Shown piece after piece: positions 38,281-51,080 of a stretch of 64,000 nucleotides of DNA. Source of the DNA: Cacajao melanocephalus. Lineage: Eukaryota; Chordata; Mammalia; Primates; Pitheciidae. The number at the start of each line of letters is the position of its first letter. Position 1 is the stretch's first letter. The notes beneath the pieces are model-generated. The model was not told the DNA's origin, did not search any database, and worked only from the letters and a program-made list of their open reading frames with translations. The translations under genes were made by a program, and so were the position numbers. The stretch covers positions 1 to 64,000 of the forward strand of contig CAUYLG010005444.1 in NCBI GenBank assembly GCA_963573385.1, read 5' to 3'.

Positions 38281-38560
38281 CACACACACGCACACAAACT
38301 ACTTTGGACCTGGCAATACTTCGTCTAGGAATTTATTCTAAAAAAGTAACAAGATAAGTATGCAAATAAAGGTATAAAAGGATATCTATGGTAGGGTTGT
38401 CTGTATTTGTGAAAAATCTTAAGTAACCCAAACATTGAACATAAGCACAGTATTCTGCAGCCACTCAAAATTATGAGGTAGATCTTAAATTGGCAATATG
38501 AAATGACAGACATAACGTATTCATAAGTATAAAAAGCAGGACATAAAGCGGGATAATGAA
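37883..38560 (+). mobile_element. Older L1 (L1M-like) ORF2 3' portion
   Basis: Diverged sense-strand L1 C-terminal sequence: 'aatgggcagagttcaggcag', 'agaaatgctaattaaaacag', 'tggacctggcaatacttcg', 'ctgtatttgtgaaaaatct'. Interrupted by a CA repeat at 38,250-38,296. Probably continuous, before the younger insertion, with sequence just left of 34,217. Confidence 0.7.
38250..38296. repeat. (CA)n microsatellite
   Basis: About 22 tandem CA units with GA/CG interruptions near the right end. Confidence 0.95.
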
Positions 38561-40630
38561 AGAAAAAGACAACAGGGCTGTAGTTGCCAACTCAGGCTGA
38601 ACAACATATGGTAAGAACCATGGTAGATACATGTTCAGATTTTTCACAGATGATTACCTGTACTAATTGTCCATAAAGAGGTGTCAGTTAGGAAGTCATC
38701 AGAATCATAATTTTATTATAAAGAATAAGGTAACAAATTCTGTCATCTTACGGCAGAAACTGTCATCTGTATGGGGTGTCAACTGTATTGGGTGGGTGAC
38801 ATCTGAAGCATCAGATCACAGGTGGATAGAGTGACACACTGTCATTTTATGCATCATTTAACCAATGTTCCTTAGGAAGAAATCTAGGTATGGAAGAGGT
38901 GAAATGGCAGAGAGCCAATTAGTAAGAAGATGGGATTGAAAGAATGCTAAATATGGAAAATATGAAGCTGGGTTTTATATGCATCATTTAAGATTTTGGA
39001 CAAGACCAAAACCTCTACAACCCTCAATTTAGTTATCTATAAAATAGGATGACAAGTCCAACTTTGCAGATTTGTTGTAGGGAGTCAAATGATGTAACTC
39101 ATAACGACTCTGCATTCCAAAGTATGCTAAGTTACTGTCAGTATAAAAACACGGATTTCTAGTGTGCTGTGCAGGCTCTAGCATACTAGAGTGGATATAT
39201 TCTTACACTCACACCCAAGGGTAAAGCCACTAACTCATATGTACTGGAATTGAATTCTTCAGTAGAAAAATTGGAATGAAATGAAGATCTCACAAAAACA
39301 ATAAAAGAACCACCTTACATATAACAGAAAAGGATTTGAAAGTGTCATCATCCACAGGGAAGATTAAAAACAGGATTGTCTTGTAAGTTCTTTTTTGCCT
39401 TTGTTTTTACCAGCTGTTTTTGGATAAAGAACAAATACTAAAATAAAACTTCATGGGGAGGGGTCTAGGATGAACATATCTATGAAATATAAACCTCAAT
39501 AATATTTTATTTATGGGGAAGAATTAAGAAAATTTCCTCTGAAACAAATTATAGCTTGTGGTAGAAAAATAAGACTGATTAAATAATTTGCTAATTGCTA
39601 TTATGTGTATGGATGCTCAGACTTCAGTCAAAACAAAGGAGGATTAACTAGGCTACAAATTTGAACCTTCCTCCTCATCACAAGGTGGGAGAACCTTCCT
39701 ATGATAACCAGAAAGGCAAAAGGCCATACAAAATCTTACTTTTTAAAATGTCGTGTTGTAATGAGTCTCATTAAAATATATGTTTTAAGAAAGTTTCCAG
39801 TCTATAGGACTAAAGGAAGCATGCCTAGAACTTATCAGAATGTCACCCTTGAAGCTGACTCAACATCAGAGAAGGAACTGAAGATTTCATACCTAAGTAC
39901 ACTAAGGTACTTCATTACCAGTGCTAGTTTATTAAGGGATAACAAGTTCTCCACGTAGCTTAGAACATTCAGATGAACCAGCAAGGGCAGACAAACAGTG
40001 AGGGACTGGAGGAGTCTGGGGAGCCCTCATTCCAGTAACAAATGTTTCTTTCCCTCAGAGGCCATAAGAAAAATCTCCTATAGAACTCTCATTTACTCCA
40101 AAGCAGACATCTTCCAGCTTGTCATTAACTTACTCTGAAATCTACAGCTGAAAAACCAAAGGAATCCAACGGTAAGAAGTATTTGCTCCATTACAAAATA
40201 CTCCCCTCGCACTGCAGACATTACAAGAGATGTAAAAGGAAATGATGGGATAAAGAAGGAAAAGGAAGCACTGCTTGTATACATGTTTACTGGAGAAAAT
40301 GTACGTATGTCAATTTCATCATGTACAAAGCAGCTTCACTTAACTTTATGAAGTGATTAACTGATAAACAAGATTAAAAGAGTGGCAAATACTGGCATGA
40401 GTTATTCAACCACAGCAGTGAAATCAGTAGGTATGCAATTCAACCAGTGTACCAACCCGAAGGAGCCATCTGATGCCTGTTTCAGTGGCATCCTCCTAGC
40501 ACCCTGGAGGGACAGCGTCCAGCTCTTCAGTTAGGGCTAGAGAAGAGAAGGGTAGAGTAGAGACAAGACAGAATCAAGAGGGAGAAAAATCTGCTAAATA
40601 GCAAAACAGAGGCCAACAGATTGAAGTCAC
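38561..40630. other. Pseudogene intron, no exon recognised
   Basis: Unique-looking sequence; a MIR-like remnant is visible at about 39,000-39,110. The 85-codon plus-strand frame at 39,701-39,958 and the 63-codon minus-strand frame at 40,093-40,284 match nothing in HPF1. Confidence 0.45.
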
Positions 40631-40783
40631 GCTTTCTTCTCTCTCTTTCATCTTCATGGTTCTCTGCTCCAGCGAGGACCCCAGTTCTCTGGCTGTTTCT
40701 GTGAGTTTCCCATTGATGTTTTTCAGGTGACTGGTTTTCTTTTTATCTGTTACTCCTTTAAGTTTTTTTTCTTCAAAAATAAT
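40631..40783 (-). pseudogene. HPF1: HPF1-like central exon
   Basis: Minus-strand exon of 153 bases with acceptor ..TTTTTCAG at its 5' side and a possible degraded donor GTGACT at its 3' side. The open frame contains [24 protein letters not shown] and [12 protein letters not shown], against the parent's EITDKKKINLLKNI, KLTEAARELG and LEQRTVKMKQRD. About one third of residues differ, more than in the neighbouring exons, but no stop occurs. The parent exon that should precede it was not found. Confidence 0.88.
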
Positions 40784-41158
40784 CTGAAAAAGAACTAAAA
40801 GTCCTCATTATGTGGCAGGCCACTGTATTAAGTACAAAGACCTTAGGAAGTTGAGCCAAATTAAAAATGTCAAGTTCCATGCAAGAGTAAGTCTGCAGAA
40901 CAATTACCAACACTTCTTTCAAAATCCCTAATGGTTTTCTTCAAATGAGAAAAGCAATATTAATTTAAAAAATAGCAGTCACAGAAAGAACAAATATGAT
41001 TCAAATTTATGTTAGTACTCTAATAAAGATGAAAGGAATATTTACAAAGCTGAGATTAGTCAAGTTTTAAGTTATATCACTTGATACTAAGATATGGCAT
41101 ACTACTATGGAGAAGTCTGACCCAACAGAAAAAGTAGACACTAAAAAAATTTTTCAGG

Positions 41159-41418
41159 GGCCAGGCGTGGTGGCTCATGCCTGTAATCCTGGCACTTTGG
41201 GAGGCTGAGGTGGGAGTATCATTCAAGGTCAGCAGCTCGAGACAAACCTGCCAACATGGTAAAACCCTGTCTCCACTAAAAATACAAAAATTAGCCGAGT
41301 GTGGTGCATACGCCTGTATTCACAGCTACAAGAATCACCTGAACCCAGGAGGCGGAGGTTGCAGTGAGCCGAGACCTCGCCACTGCACTCCAGCCTAAGA
41401 CTCTGTCTCAAAAAGAAA
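41159..41418 (+). mobile_element. Alu SINE (internally shortened)
   Basis: Sense Alu starting near 'ggccaggcgtggtggctca', missing part of the right monomer, ending at 'agactctgtctcaaaaag'. It runs straight into the next, oppositely oriented Alu. Confidence 0.93.
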
Positions 41419-41716
<298 letters not shown>

Positions 41717-42079
41717 CCATTTTTAAAGAGACAGAGGATCCTGTTATAATACTTAAAGTCAATAGTTTTTTTAAATGTTGAAATTTGTGTTAAGAAAAAT
41801 TTAGAAAACATAAAAGGAAAGCAGAGCTACTTTATAAGCTTATACAAAAGCATAATCCAAAGTTGTTTTCAACAGTATGTGAATATACAGCATGTGAATG
41901 CCACTTACAGAAATAATTTTCTATTTTATCATAAGCAGCTTAAGATTTTGCCATCAATGTAAAAGGTCAAGAGTAAAATGAAGAGCGGAGAGGATGTCAG
42001 ACCCCCAGGAAGAAAGCTGCAGGGAGTAACAACTCCTAGGAAGAAACGCACTTCTATTCACTGCCAACATCTGAGTTTC

Positions 42080-42290
42080 TAGCATTCCCTACAGCACTGT
42101 TATCAAAGGGCTTCAAACATTTATAGTGGATGCTAGTCTTAGTTTCATTTTACTTATCAGGAAAAATAAAAGGCACAGAGGACAATCAACTTACCCAAGT
42201 TCAGAGAGCTAAAAGATTAAACCAGTAGAGTTACCAGGAGAGCAGGTAGATTGAAGTACCACAGAAACCCAAGCCACCAAAACCTAACTT
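42080..42290 (-). mobile_element. MIR fragment
   Basis: Contains 'ttagtttcattttacttatc', 'ggcacagaggacaatcaac', 'ttacccaagttcagagagc', the degraded minus-strand MIR core. Confidence 0.65.
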
Positions 42291-42709
42291 CTGATTATAG
42301 CACACAGTTACACTAAACCTTACCTTCAATTATTATCAGCTGTATGTCTAGAGGATTGTTTATATCAACCATAAAATGCAAATGTGATCATGTCAGTCCT
42401 ATGTGAATCAATCTTTACAGTCTTCCTCAATACTCTGGCATGGCATATAGCCATTCAAGCACCCTGTGCCACGCATTTCCACACTCTCACACACATACTG
42501 CTCCCTTACCTAAAACATCCTTCTTCTCATTCTTTCTAGTAAGTCCTTAGGCATCCATCAAAGCCGACATAAAATATCCTTTTACCTCTGCCGCTATTGA
42601 AGGCACTTGGTAGTTGCCTTCCCACACATATCACGTTATTGTGACTATCTATGTAAGTTTTTGTCTCTGCCTAAACCTACTGTAACACTTTGCTGTGTGA
42701 TGCTTAAAG

Positions 42710-43102
42710 ATAAGGTACAATGGACCGGGCACAGCTCACGCCTGTAATCCCAGCTACCTGGGAGGCCGAAGTGGGTGGATCACCTGAGGTTGGGAGTTCG
42801 AGACCAGCCTGACCAACGGGGAGAAACCCCGTCTCTACTAAAAATACACACTTAGCTGGGTGTGGTGGCACATGCCTGTAATCCCAGCTACTTGGGAGGC
42901 TGAGGCAGAAGAATTGCTTGAAGGTTGCTGAAGAATTGCTTGAAGAATTGCTTGAAGGTGGCGAAAGTTGCTGTGAGCCAAAATCACGCCATTGCACTCC
43001 AGCCTGGGCAACAAGAGCGAAACTCCATCTCAAAAACAAAAAACAAAAAAACAAAAAGCAAAAACAAACACCCAAAACAAAAAACAAAAATAAGGTACAA
43101 TG
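42710..43102 (+). mobile_element. Alu SINE with internal triplication and long A-rich tail
   Basis: Alu from 42,723, flanked by a 13-base duplication ATAAGGTACAATG at 42,710-42,722 and 43,090-43,102. At 42,908-42,958 a GAATTGCTTGAAG unit occurs three times. The tail (43,033-43,089) is a CAAAA-type repeat. Confidence 0.95.
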
Positions 43103-43591
43103 TGCATCTGAAGCCATAACCATAAACAAACACTTCATGCTGTGACTTTAAATCCATTAGAATGCCTTGAACACAAATGAATTTGTACCCATGCATGTGA
43201 TACGGCATCATGCAATGCTCTTTGGAAACAGTAGTTCACTAAGTTATATAGATGTACATGCTGAAACTTACATATCAAATTCACTCCGTTACATAACATC
43301 ATGGAAAAAAATGCTATTGGGCTCACAGTGGTATTACAAGTTTCCCAATCTAATTTTTGTTTGAAACCTTGAATTTTATCACTGGTCAAAAATATATGGT
43401 CAGTATATTTAAAAAAAAGTTTACTCATTCTAGGAAAGATCAAAATGATAACAGCAAGAAAAACAGATGGCTTACATATCCACCAACAGGGGAAAATAGG
43501 CTTTTCATCTTGGGTGAGGTTAGTGAATAACTATTTGTTCTCATTGGCAGGACAGCAGCTGTATCCTAGAGGTGAAGAAAAGATCCTTTAC

Positions 43592-43780
43592 CTGAAATAC
43601 CCCATGTGATACTGAATTTTCTTATCTCTAATAGAATGGTCTGGAACTCGGGAGGATCATAGCAAAACCTCCAGTGAAGGTTAAAATTCAGGCCTGTTGA
43701 TTTTTTCTTCATTTTATGTTTTCCAGCAGGGATATCATAAGGACCAACGAATTGAAGTCCAAGGCTTGCAGAAAGTGAAT
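43592..43780 (-). pseudogene. HPF1: HPF1-like exon 3, frameshifted
   Basis: A 189-base minus-strand exon with acceptor TTTCTTTATAG and donor CAG|GTAAAGG. It opens with [18 protein letters not shown], then [19 protein letters not shown] and [12 protein letters not shown], which differ from the parent at only a few sites (Leu to Phe, Leu to Pro, Thr to Met, Tyr to Cys). Near 43,628-43,632 one base is missing against the parent, so the remaining sequence, which would continue as ..QYHMGYF, is read out of frame. Strong conservation of both splice sites beside a frameshift marks a relatively well preserved pseudogene exon. Confidence 0.93.
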
Positions 43781-44175
43781 CTATAAAGAAAATAAATTTA
43801 GACAACACTTTCTGGAGGCAGATAGGAAATAATCCTTTTAGTTAGTAAACTACTTCTAAGCAATTGTCTTAAAAACGTTTCTAAAGTAAAAGAAAATCTT
43901 GAGTTATGTGTGAAGATGTCAGTTATAAACACTCAATGGAAGTCAGAATAACAGAAAAGCAGCATTTAGGTTTAGCATTTCCTCTAAAATTTACCACTGA
44001 ATTAGCTTCACATTTCAAACATTCCTGTTATTTCTTATTTTAGCCAAAGCAAGACTGGTTTGTATTCCCATAGGCCCATTACCACACTGCGGTTAGCCTC
44101 AGATACTTGTAGTATACACAGGTTAAGGGAGAGAAAGATAGATAGCAAAAATGTGTGGATTAATAATAAAAAACA

Positions 44176-44477
<302 letters not shown>

Positions 44478-45019
44478 GAGTAAAAAACATTTCTATCCCC
44501 CTTTCCTCTACCTCAGCTAATCACACCAGATTCCCTTGACTCTTTGGCAATCTATTTGGCCAGCCCTGACCCTAGATGATTCCATCTTCCTTCTCTATTC
44601 ACAGATCACAGACAGGGAGTGTTAATAAATCACAAAGATATGAAGTCTGTGCAAATGTATGATGTATAACTTCAAATGGGTCCTTGCTGCTTCTAAGAGG
44701 GAGGGTAGCACTTCAGGCGGCAGCACTCAGTTTTATAAGGAGGCAAGGATGAAGAAAGCAAAAAAGTCCAAGAAGGGGCAACACCATGAATGGAAGCATG
44801 GAGATCATTTGACAGGAAAAGAAGTCTAGCTCAGCTGGAGCTTAGGGGAGCATATACTAATTTTTAAAGCCACAAGAAAACTAAAACCATCCATCTCACT
44901 AGCCAAAGATAACTCAGTTAACAGTCTAGTATACAGTAACAAATATCCATACTCTCCACCCCCCATAAACAGATACAAATATGTAACAAACTGAGAATGG
45001 TTGTTTTGTTATCTGCGCC

Positions 45020-45250
45020 TGTCTTCCATACTGCCCACTTAAATTTCCTCAATATTTTTCCATGCTATTCAATGTTATTTTACATTATTTTTTAATAGAG
45101 CATGATACTGCACTATAAAGAAGTAACCATCTATTCTCTTACTGATGGACATTTACTATTTTTTTCTGTTCTAAAAACGTTTCGGTGAACATCTTTGCTA
45201 ATAAGTGTTTGTACAGAGACATGACTATTTTTAAAGATACCGCAACACAG
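45020..45250 (-). mobile_element. Possible old L1 fragment
   Basis: Contains 'tactgatggacatttacta' followed by 'cggtgaacatctttgctaat', resembling the minus strand of L1 ORF2/3' UTR. Highly diverged. Confidence 0.4.
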
Positions 45251-45929
45251 TTGTGACCTGTTGGCAAAATTCAGAACATGTACCAATATCCATTTCCTTC
45301 AATAGCATATGACAGCGCTTACTAGTTAAAAAATTTAAACGATACAAAAGGGTATATAGTGCAAAGTAATGTTCACAGCCCGTTAACAGTTCATTCTTTC
45401 AGAGACAAAGTAAGCACACAGAAAGGTATACAAGGACATGTGTGTACTCCCCCACTTTTTTTCCCTAAATAATAATGGCAGCAAATTCAATACACTCTTC
45501 TTTTTCACTTAACAAAGTTCAGGCATGGTAGTTTATTATTTCCTAGAAATCGGCCTCATTCTTTTAAAACAATGAAGATCTACTAAATTGATGTGTTGTT
45601 GGTAGGCACTGAAGCCATTTCCCATGCTTTGTTTAAGTCAATATCCTCAAATATAATTCTTAGTTTGTGTAATCCATAAGTAAAGTGCTTGGAAGAAGAG
45701 TGTTAAATCATACTCAGACTCCTGCAACACACGAAAGTGCTTTTCTCCCCATTCCCCCAGAATGTGATGAAATTATTTGCCTTTGCCGATAAAACAGGTG
45801 ACAGTGGCATTACAATAGCATTAATATATATTTCTTATTATATTTTCTCTTACTAGAAACATCTTGGAAAATATTCCTTTTCTACGAACTGTTTATATTA
45901 TTGGTTAGGCTTCTTAAATTATTATATAT

Positions 45930-46212
45930 ATGTATTCTTGAGATGAATCTCACTCTGTCACCCAGGATGGAGTACAGTGGTGCAATCTCTCAGCCTCTGA
46001 CTCCTGGGTTCAAGCGATGATCATGCCTCAGCCTCCTGAGTAGCTGGGACTACAGGCATGCACCACCAAGCCCAGCTAAGTTTTATATTTCTGCTAGAGA
46101 CAGGGTTTCACTATGTTGCCCAGGGTGGCCTCAAACTCCTGACCTCAAGTGATCTGCCCATCTCGGCCTCCCAAAGGGCTGGGATTACAGGCGTAAGCCA
46201 CCATGTCTGGCC
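45930..46212 (-). mobile_element. Alu SINE
   Basis: Reversed Alu from 'ttgagatgaatctcactctg' to 'ccaccatgtctggcc'. Confidence 0.93.
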
Positions 46213-46221
46213 AATTATTAT

Positions 46222-46498
46222 ATTTTTAGAGACAGGTTCTTGCTCTGTCATGGAGGCTGGAGTCATCATAGCTCACTGCAACCTTGAACTACTGGGCTCA
46301 AGGAAGGATCCTCCCAGCTCAGTCTCCCAAGGAGCTAGGACAATAGGCACATGCAACCATGCCTAGCTTTTTTTTTTTTTTTTTTTTTTAATTTTTTTGT
46401 AGAGAAGAAGTCTTGACCAGGTTGGTCGCAAACTCCTGGTCTCAGGTGATCCTCCTGCCTCAGCTGGGATTACAGAGTGTGAGCCACCACATCCAGCC
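46222..46498 (-). mobile_element. Alu SINE (AluJ-like), adjacent to the previous one
   Basis: Reversed old Alu beginning 'gagacaggttcttgctctg', with an expanded internal T run (46,370-46,389) and end 'gccaccacatccagcc'. Confidence 0.9.
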
Positions 46499-46555
46499 TG
46501 TTGCCTATTACATAATTCTTTCCATTTACACAAGAATGATTCTGGAGCAACTCAC

Positions 46556-46715
46556 CAGCTGGCTTTTCAGGATCAAGGTCTTCAAAGAACTTCCAGAAGT
46601 GATAGGAATCTTCAGGTAAAGACAGCTTATAATGATTTTCTGCCTCTTTACGAAGGTCATGAAGACATTGGCTTCACAGAATTTCCTTTTCTTCACATCA
46701 ACTATTTTTTCCACA
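46556..46715 (-). pseudogene. HPF1: HPF1-like exon 2, frameshifted
   Basis: A 160-base minus-strand exon with acceptor AATTTTCAG and donor CTG|GTGAGTTG. The start reads [13 protein letters not shown] in one frame. After about 46,658-46,662 the homologous sequence continues in another frame as [17 protein letters not shown], then [16 protein letters not shown], close to the family's [17 protein letters not shown] and YHFWKFCEELDPEKPS. A single-base loss therefore splits the exon. An extra G at the beginning (about 46,712) disturbs the junction with exon 1 as well. Both borders remain usable. Confidence 0.93.
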
Positions 46716-47566
46716 CTGAAAATTGGCACACAAAACTCTAATTCCCCATATTATCTTTAGTAATTTCAGAAACTTTCATGGCCTGACAATCTCACTCTTG
46801 TTCACCCAACTCCATGAGATACATATGTTTTCCTTCAAACTCTAAACGGTATTTGAGTAAAATCTGGGAATTCATTTGGGCACAGAAAATAGAGTAGTTT
46901 ATATGGTGGTTCAGAGGAATCCACACAGCAAGTCTTTAAATATATTTTTCTAAATAATGGAAACTATAAAAAACAAAAAGGTAAAAAAAGAAATAGTAAA
47001 GAGCAGGAAGAGAGAATCAAGAAAGGGCAGGTTTTGCCCTCTTTTGGTTAAAGGTGTGAGTCTTTTAAACAGATTCATTGATCACACCAGAAACAAATAG
47101 AAGTAACTGGATAGAAGCAATTCATCAGTTAGAAACCTGTTTCTTCTGCAACATCCAGAGTTGTGTCTGAGCTATTCACAACAATCATTTCTCAGCCTTA
47201 CAGATACCTCCCTTTTGATTTTCCAAATAAGGAGGGAAGGTTAGTGACAATGTTGAACATCCACAGTTCCTTAAAAAGTTAGCAGAACAGCATTGAACTC
47301 TAGGTCAAAAATCCAATCATTTCAGAAAAGGCCTTTTAATGCCAGGATGAGGTTACAATACTCATCTCTAGCACCACCATAACAGGTTCAGTACGCTAGG
47401 TTTTAGAATTCCGCTTAGATATTTGATACATTTCTGTAAAGATATTGTGCTTAATTGGAGGTTCCATATGGTAAGTTTTCTAAGCAGCAATCTGTTTTTC
47501 TTTCTAGGAACCTAGATTCTTTCTTTTTGGATTAAGTTCTTTCCTTTTTATTCTTCCTACCTAGAG

Positions 47567-48089
<523 letters not shown>

Positions 48090-48321
48090 AGATAGATATT
48101 TCTCATATTTATATTCTTCAGTTTTCCCAGCAGGCTTATGTTTATTAATGTTATGTGAGGTATCATTCAATGTCTACAAAATGTATTGATGAAATCAGAT
48201 GACAGAAGAATGGTCATGATGGCAATGATTCAAGAGCAAACCGAACAGAACAAATGAAATACCTATTGGTAGGAAAAGAGTTATAAGGCTTCCAAACAAT
48301 AGACTATTACACTTAATATTA

Positions 48322-48570
48322 CAGTTATCCCTTGAGCAACAAGGCTTTGAATTTTGTGGACCCACTTATACATGAATGTTTTTTCCAACCAAATGCAGAT
48401 TAGAAAAATACAGTACTCTTTGGATATGAAATCCACTTTAGAGAGATGGCCGACTTTTTGTATACTCGGGTTCCCCAGGACCAACTTTGGAAGTTGGATA
48501 TGCTCGGATTTTGGGATACGTTGGAGTGCTGGAACCAATCTCCTTCATTAACCAAATGGTTACTGTATGG
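48322..48570 (+). mobile_element. Tigger-type DNA transposon fragment
   Basis: Starts CAGTTATCCCTTGAGCAACA and continues with 'gtggacccacttatacatga', the head of a Tigger-type element. The middle 'tgctggaaccaatctcc' resembles the tail of MER2-like elements. The right end is unclear. Confidence 0.65.
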
Positions 48571-49049
48571 CTACACAAAATGGACCAATCTATATTAAAT
48601 ATTTTTAATGAGGGAAAAATTTACTGATTATATGTAGCATGATAGCCTTTTTATGAAGTTCAAAAACGTAAATGTTGTTTAGATATACACGCATAGGAGA
48701 TAAGCCTATTTTTAAAAGGCAAGGAAAAACAAAATTCAGGACTGAACATGAGTGACAGGAAGAAGGCTGAACGGATAGGAGAGGAACACGTGTAGATGTA
48801 GAATGATTGTCTGTTTCAGTTTTGGGGGGGTTGGGCAAAGGGTTCCAGGTGTTTGTTATGTTAACATAAATAAGGTAAAAAAACCGATGATGAATTGAAC
48901 AACGGTAAGAGTTTATTATGCCAAGGATTATAATGCATCTGATTTTTTAAAAAATTACGTTGAACAAAAAGGCTGTTGAAAAATGAATCCAAAAGTGAGT
49001 ATCAATAGTAGCAAGTAGTAATAGTAAAGATAATATAATCGTAAAAACA

Positions 49050-49300
49050 AATAGTAAGTCATACTTATTGAGAACTTATTTTGTGCTTTATTTCACTGTT
49101 CAAAGTATCCTCTGTGGATTAACTCATTTAATCCTCCATGATCTCATGCAGTAGATACTATCAACCTCACCTTACAGCTGAGGAAACTGAGGTTAACTTT
49201 CCAATGTCCCTAACTAGGAAGTGGAAGAGAAGGGCTTGAAACTCAGGTTTAAATCTGGCTCCACAGCAGATCCTCAACCACTTTATTATGTTGCTTCCCC
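49050..49300 (-). mobile_element. MIR SINE
   Basis: 'gattaactcatttaatcctc', 'agctgaggaaactgaggtta' and 'tccctaactaggaagtgga' follow the minus-strand MIR order. Confidence 0.88.
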
Positions 49301-49439
49301 AACTGCAAATACAGAACAGTAGGAACTTATGAAGTCCTGAGCTGTCCTATCTTTTGTTTTTCTAACTGTCTTTGGTCAGGCTTTCAAAGACTGCCTGCAA
49401 CTTAAGATGTTAGAAAAGGCTTCGTCTGCCTTGCTGAAA

Positions 49440-49650
49440 GGGAGTTTTGCATAATGGTGAGGTTCCTGGGTTGACTCCTTACTGAGCTGATTTCCAACCT
49501 GAGCCAAGCTACTGAACCTCTCTGTGCCTTGTTTTCTCATCTGCAAAAAGGGTATACAGTGCCTATATCATAGGGTTGTTACAAGGAATAAGTTATTATA
49601 TGTAAAAATACACAGAACAGTCCCAGCACATAATACACAAATGCTAGCCA
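49440..49650 (+). mobile_element. MIR SINE
   Basis: 'aagctactgaacctctctgt', 'cttgttttctcatctgcaaa', 'tcatagggttgttacaagga' and 'tcccagcacataatac' follow the sense MIR order. It is opposite in orientation to the MIR at 49.05-49.30 kb. Confidence 0.88.
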
Positions 49651-50399
49651 TTATGGTTATAGTCTCCATAGACTCATCTTCATTTCTGGTATTGTATTTC
49701 TAGCTACGTGCATCACTCCACCAAAACAGTTCTTCACTGCATCTTCAAAGAGAGAATGTTTTCAGTTGTGCCTTAACTTCCTTAACTCACACATACCAGT
49801 TCAGCATCTCCGTATCCCTAACAACTAGAGTTTAGGACAGCTGTCCCCTTCAGAGGCTGCACTTCTCCTTGACCCTGGTATTCCTAGAATGCATGACCCA
49901 ATATGAAGAATGCCTAGACCCATGGCCCTTTAACAGTTACTGAAGGCTTGTAAGAATGCCTCACCCTGTCCGATGTATAACACTGCCAGTCATTTTTCTC
50001 AAACTTTAGTTATCACAATGGCACTTCTTTCCCACCTGGTTCCCCTTACTGCTACTGTAGTGGTTACAGAACTTCCGAAATCCTAGTGAAGTATGAGAGA
50101 ATGCACAAATTTTCTCCTCCTTCCCTGTCGGCAGTGCTTTTAGAATCAGGTCCCTTTTACTTTCCCATTTCCCTGGCTCCAGCCAACCCGAACGCTCCGC
50201 TTGGCCCAAACATCTCCTACACTATTATGTCTCAAAATCTTACTTCTAGACCTTCAAACTACATTTTCAAAGAGTTGTCTTAAAAGTCTTCTTCAGTACC
50301 CCCTGGGACTTATGAAATCCTCCTTCAGTGTTTCCACAGCACTTTCTACACACCGGCTTTATAATCCCAAACAAAACAGTCACAGGAGAATACGTATTC

Positions 50400-51080
50400 G
50401 CTTGTGCCCTTCCTCCCCAGGGCGGGGGCTCTAGAGGGAGCAGGGGCAGCCGGGCGGACCCCGAATCCGCAGCGCCCCGCACAGTCTGGTGTGTCATCGG
50501 TTCCCAATCAACCTGGCTGGGAGAATGAATGAACAGTTGGTTCGCCTAATCCGTTTCCCCAGGAAAGGCGCCAAGAGGAGCTGAGCAGAAGCTGCAGAGG
50601 CGCTACTTTCCCGGCGCAACCCACTACAGAGCGCGAAACAGCGCCCCGGGCAGGGCTCTCGCAGCAACCGCAGCCCCCGGACACGCAGCAAGCTGCATAG
50701 TCACTGGATGAATGAAACGCACCGCCTCCGGGTGCCCTGGTTGTCGCCCAAAACGCCCCGCGGAGCCCGCACAGCCCTTCCGGCAGTACCTGCGCCCCGC
50801 AGGGGCGGCGCTTCCTGCCACTGCCGAGCCTTCTGCAGCTGCAGCGCCAGCAGAATTCCCCGATCCGCGGCTGCTCCCGAGCGCCGCCACCTGCTTCGAG
50901 GTTCAAAAGCCTCCAGTAGGAATCCCAGCGCCTCCCGGGCGCGCCAAGGGAGGCGAGAGGGGGAAGACTCCGCCCATTCCCCGCCCCCGAGACCCGGCGC
51001 CGGGCGCGTTGAGGCCCCGCCCACTCCCCTGCTGGGCGTGCGGAAGGTGCTTCTGTCCGCGTGGTCAGAAGCTGGATTTT
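50400..51080 (-). promoter_or_regulatory. CpG island with GC boxes at the pseudogene 5' end
   Basis: The only strongly GC- and CpG-rich segment of the window. Upstream of the exon 1 remnant (higher coordinates, minus-strand sense) lie GC boxes: CCGCCC near 50,971, CCCCGCCCCC near 50,981 and CCCCGCCC near 51,015. There is no clear TATA box. This is the layout of a housekeeping CpG-island promoter, expected for HPF1. Long open frames across it on both strands follow from the composition and are not genes. Present promoter activity is inferred, not shown. Confidence 0.8.
50790..50832 (-). pseudogene. HPF1: HPF1-like exon 1 coding start, ATG lost
   Basis: Minus-strand sequence ending CAG|GTACTG (donor at 50,788-50,789). 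The segment reads GSGRKRRPCGAQ, against the parent's start VGGGGKRRPGG and the Q that ends the exon. The parent's ATG corresponds to AAG at 50,830-50,832, followed by a one-base insertion, and a few bases are missing before the donor (43 bases here against 48 in the parent as I remember it). The 5' untranslated part presumably extends toward 50,900, but its start cannot be fixed from sequence. Confidence 0.75.

Noticed and set aside
40093..40284. 63-codon minus-strand frame considered as the missing HPF1 exon
   Set aside because: No resemblance to the expected SPDEFPVYVG segment.
42704..43138. 144-codon minus-strand open frame
   Set aside because: It is the reverse translation of an Alu ([20 protein letters not shown] and [15 protein letters not shown] segments), not a gene. 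The same holds for the frames at 51,554-51,994, 47,647-47,938, 46,058-46,366 and 63,193-63,489.
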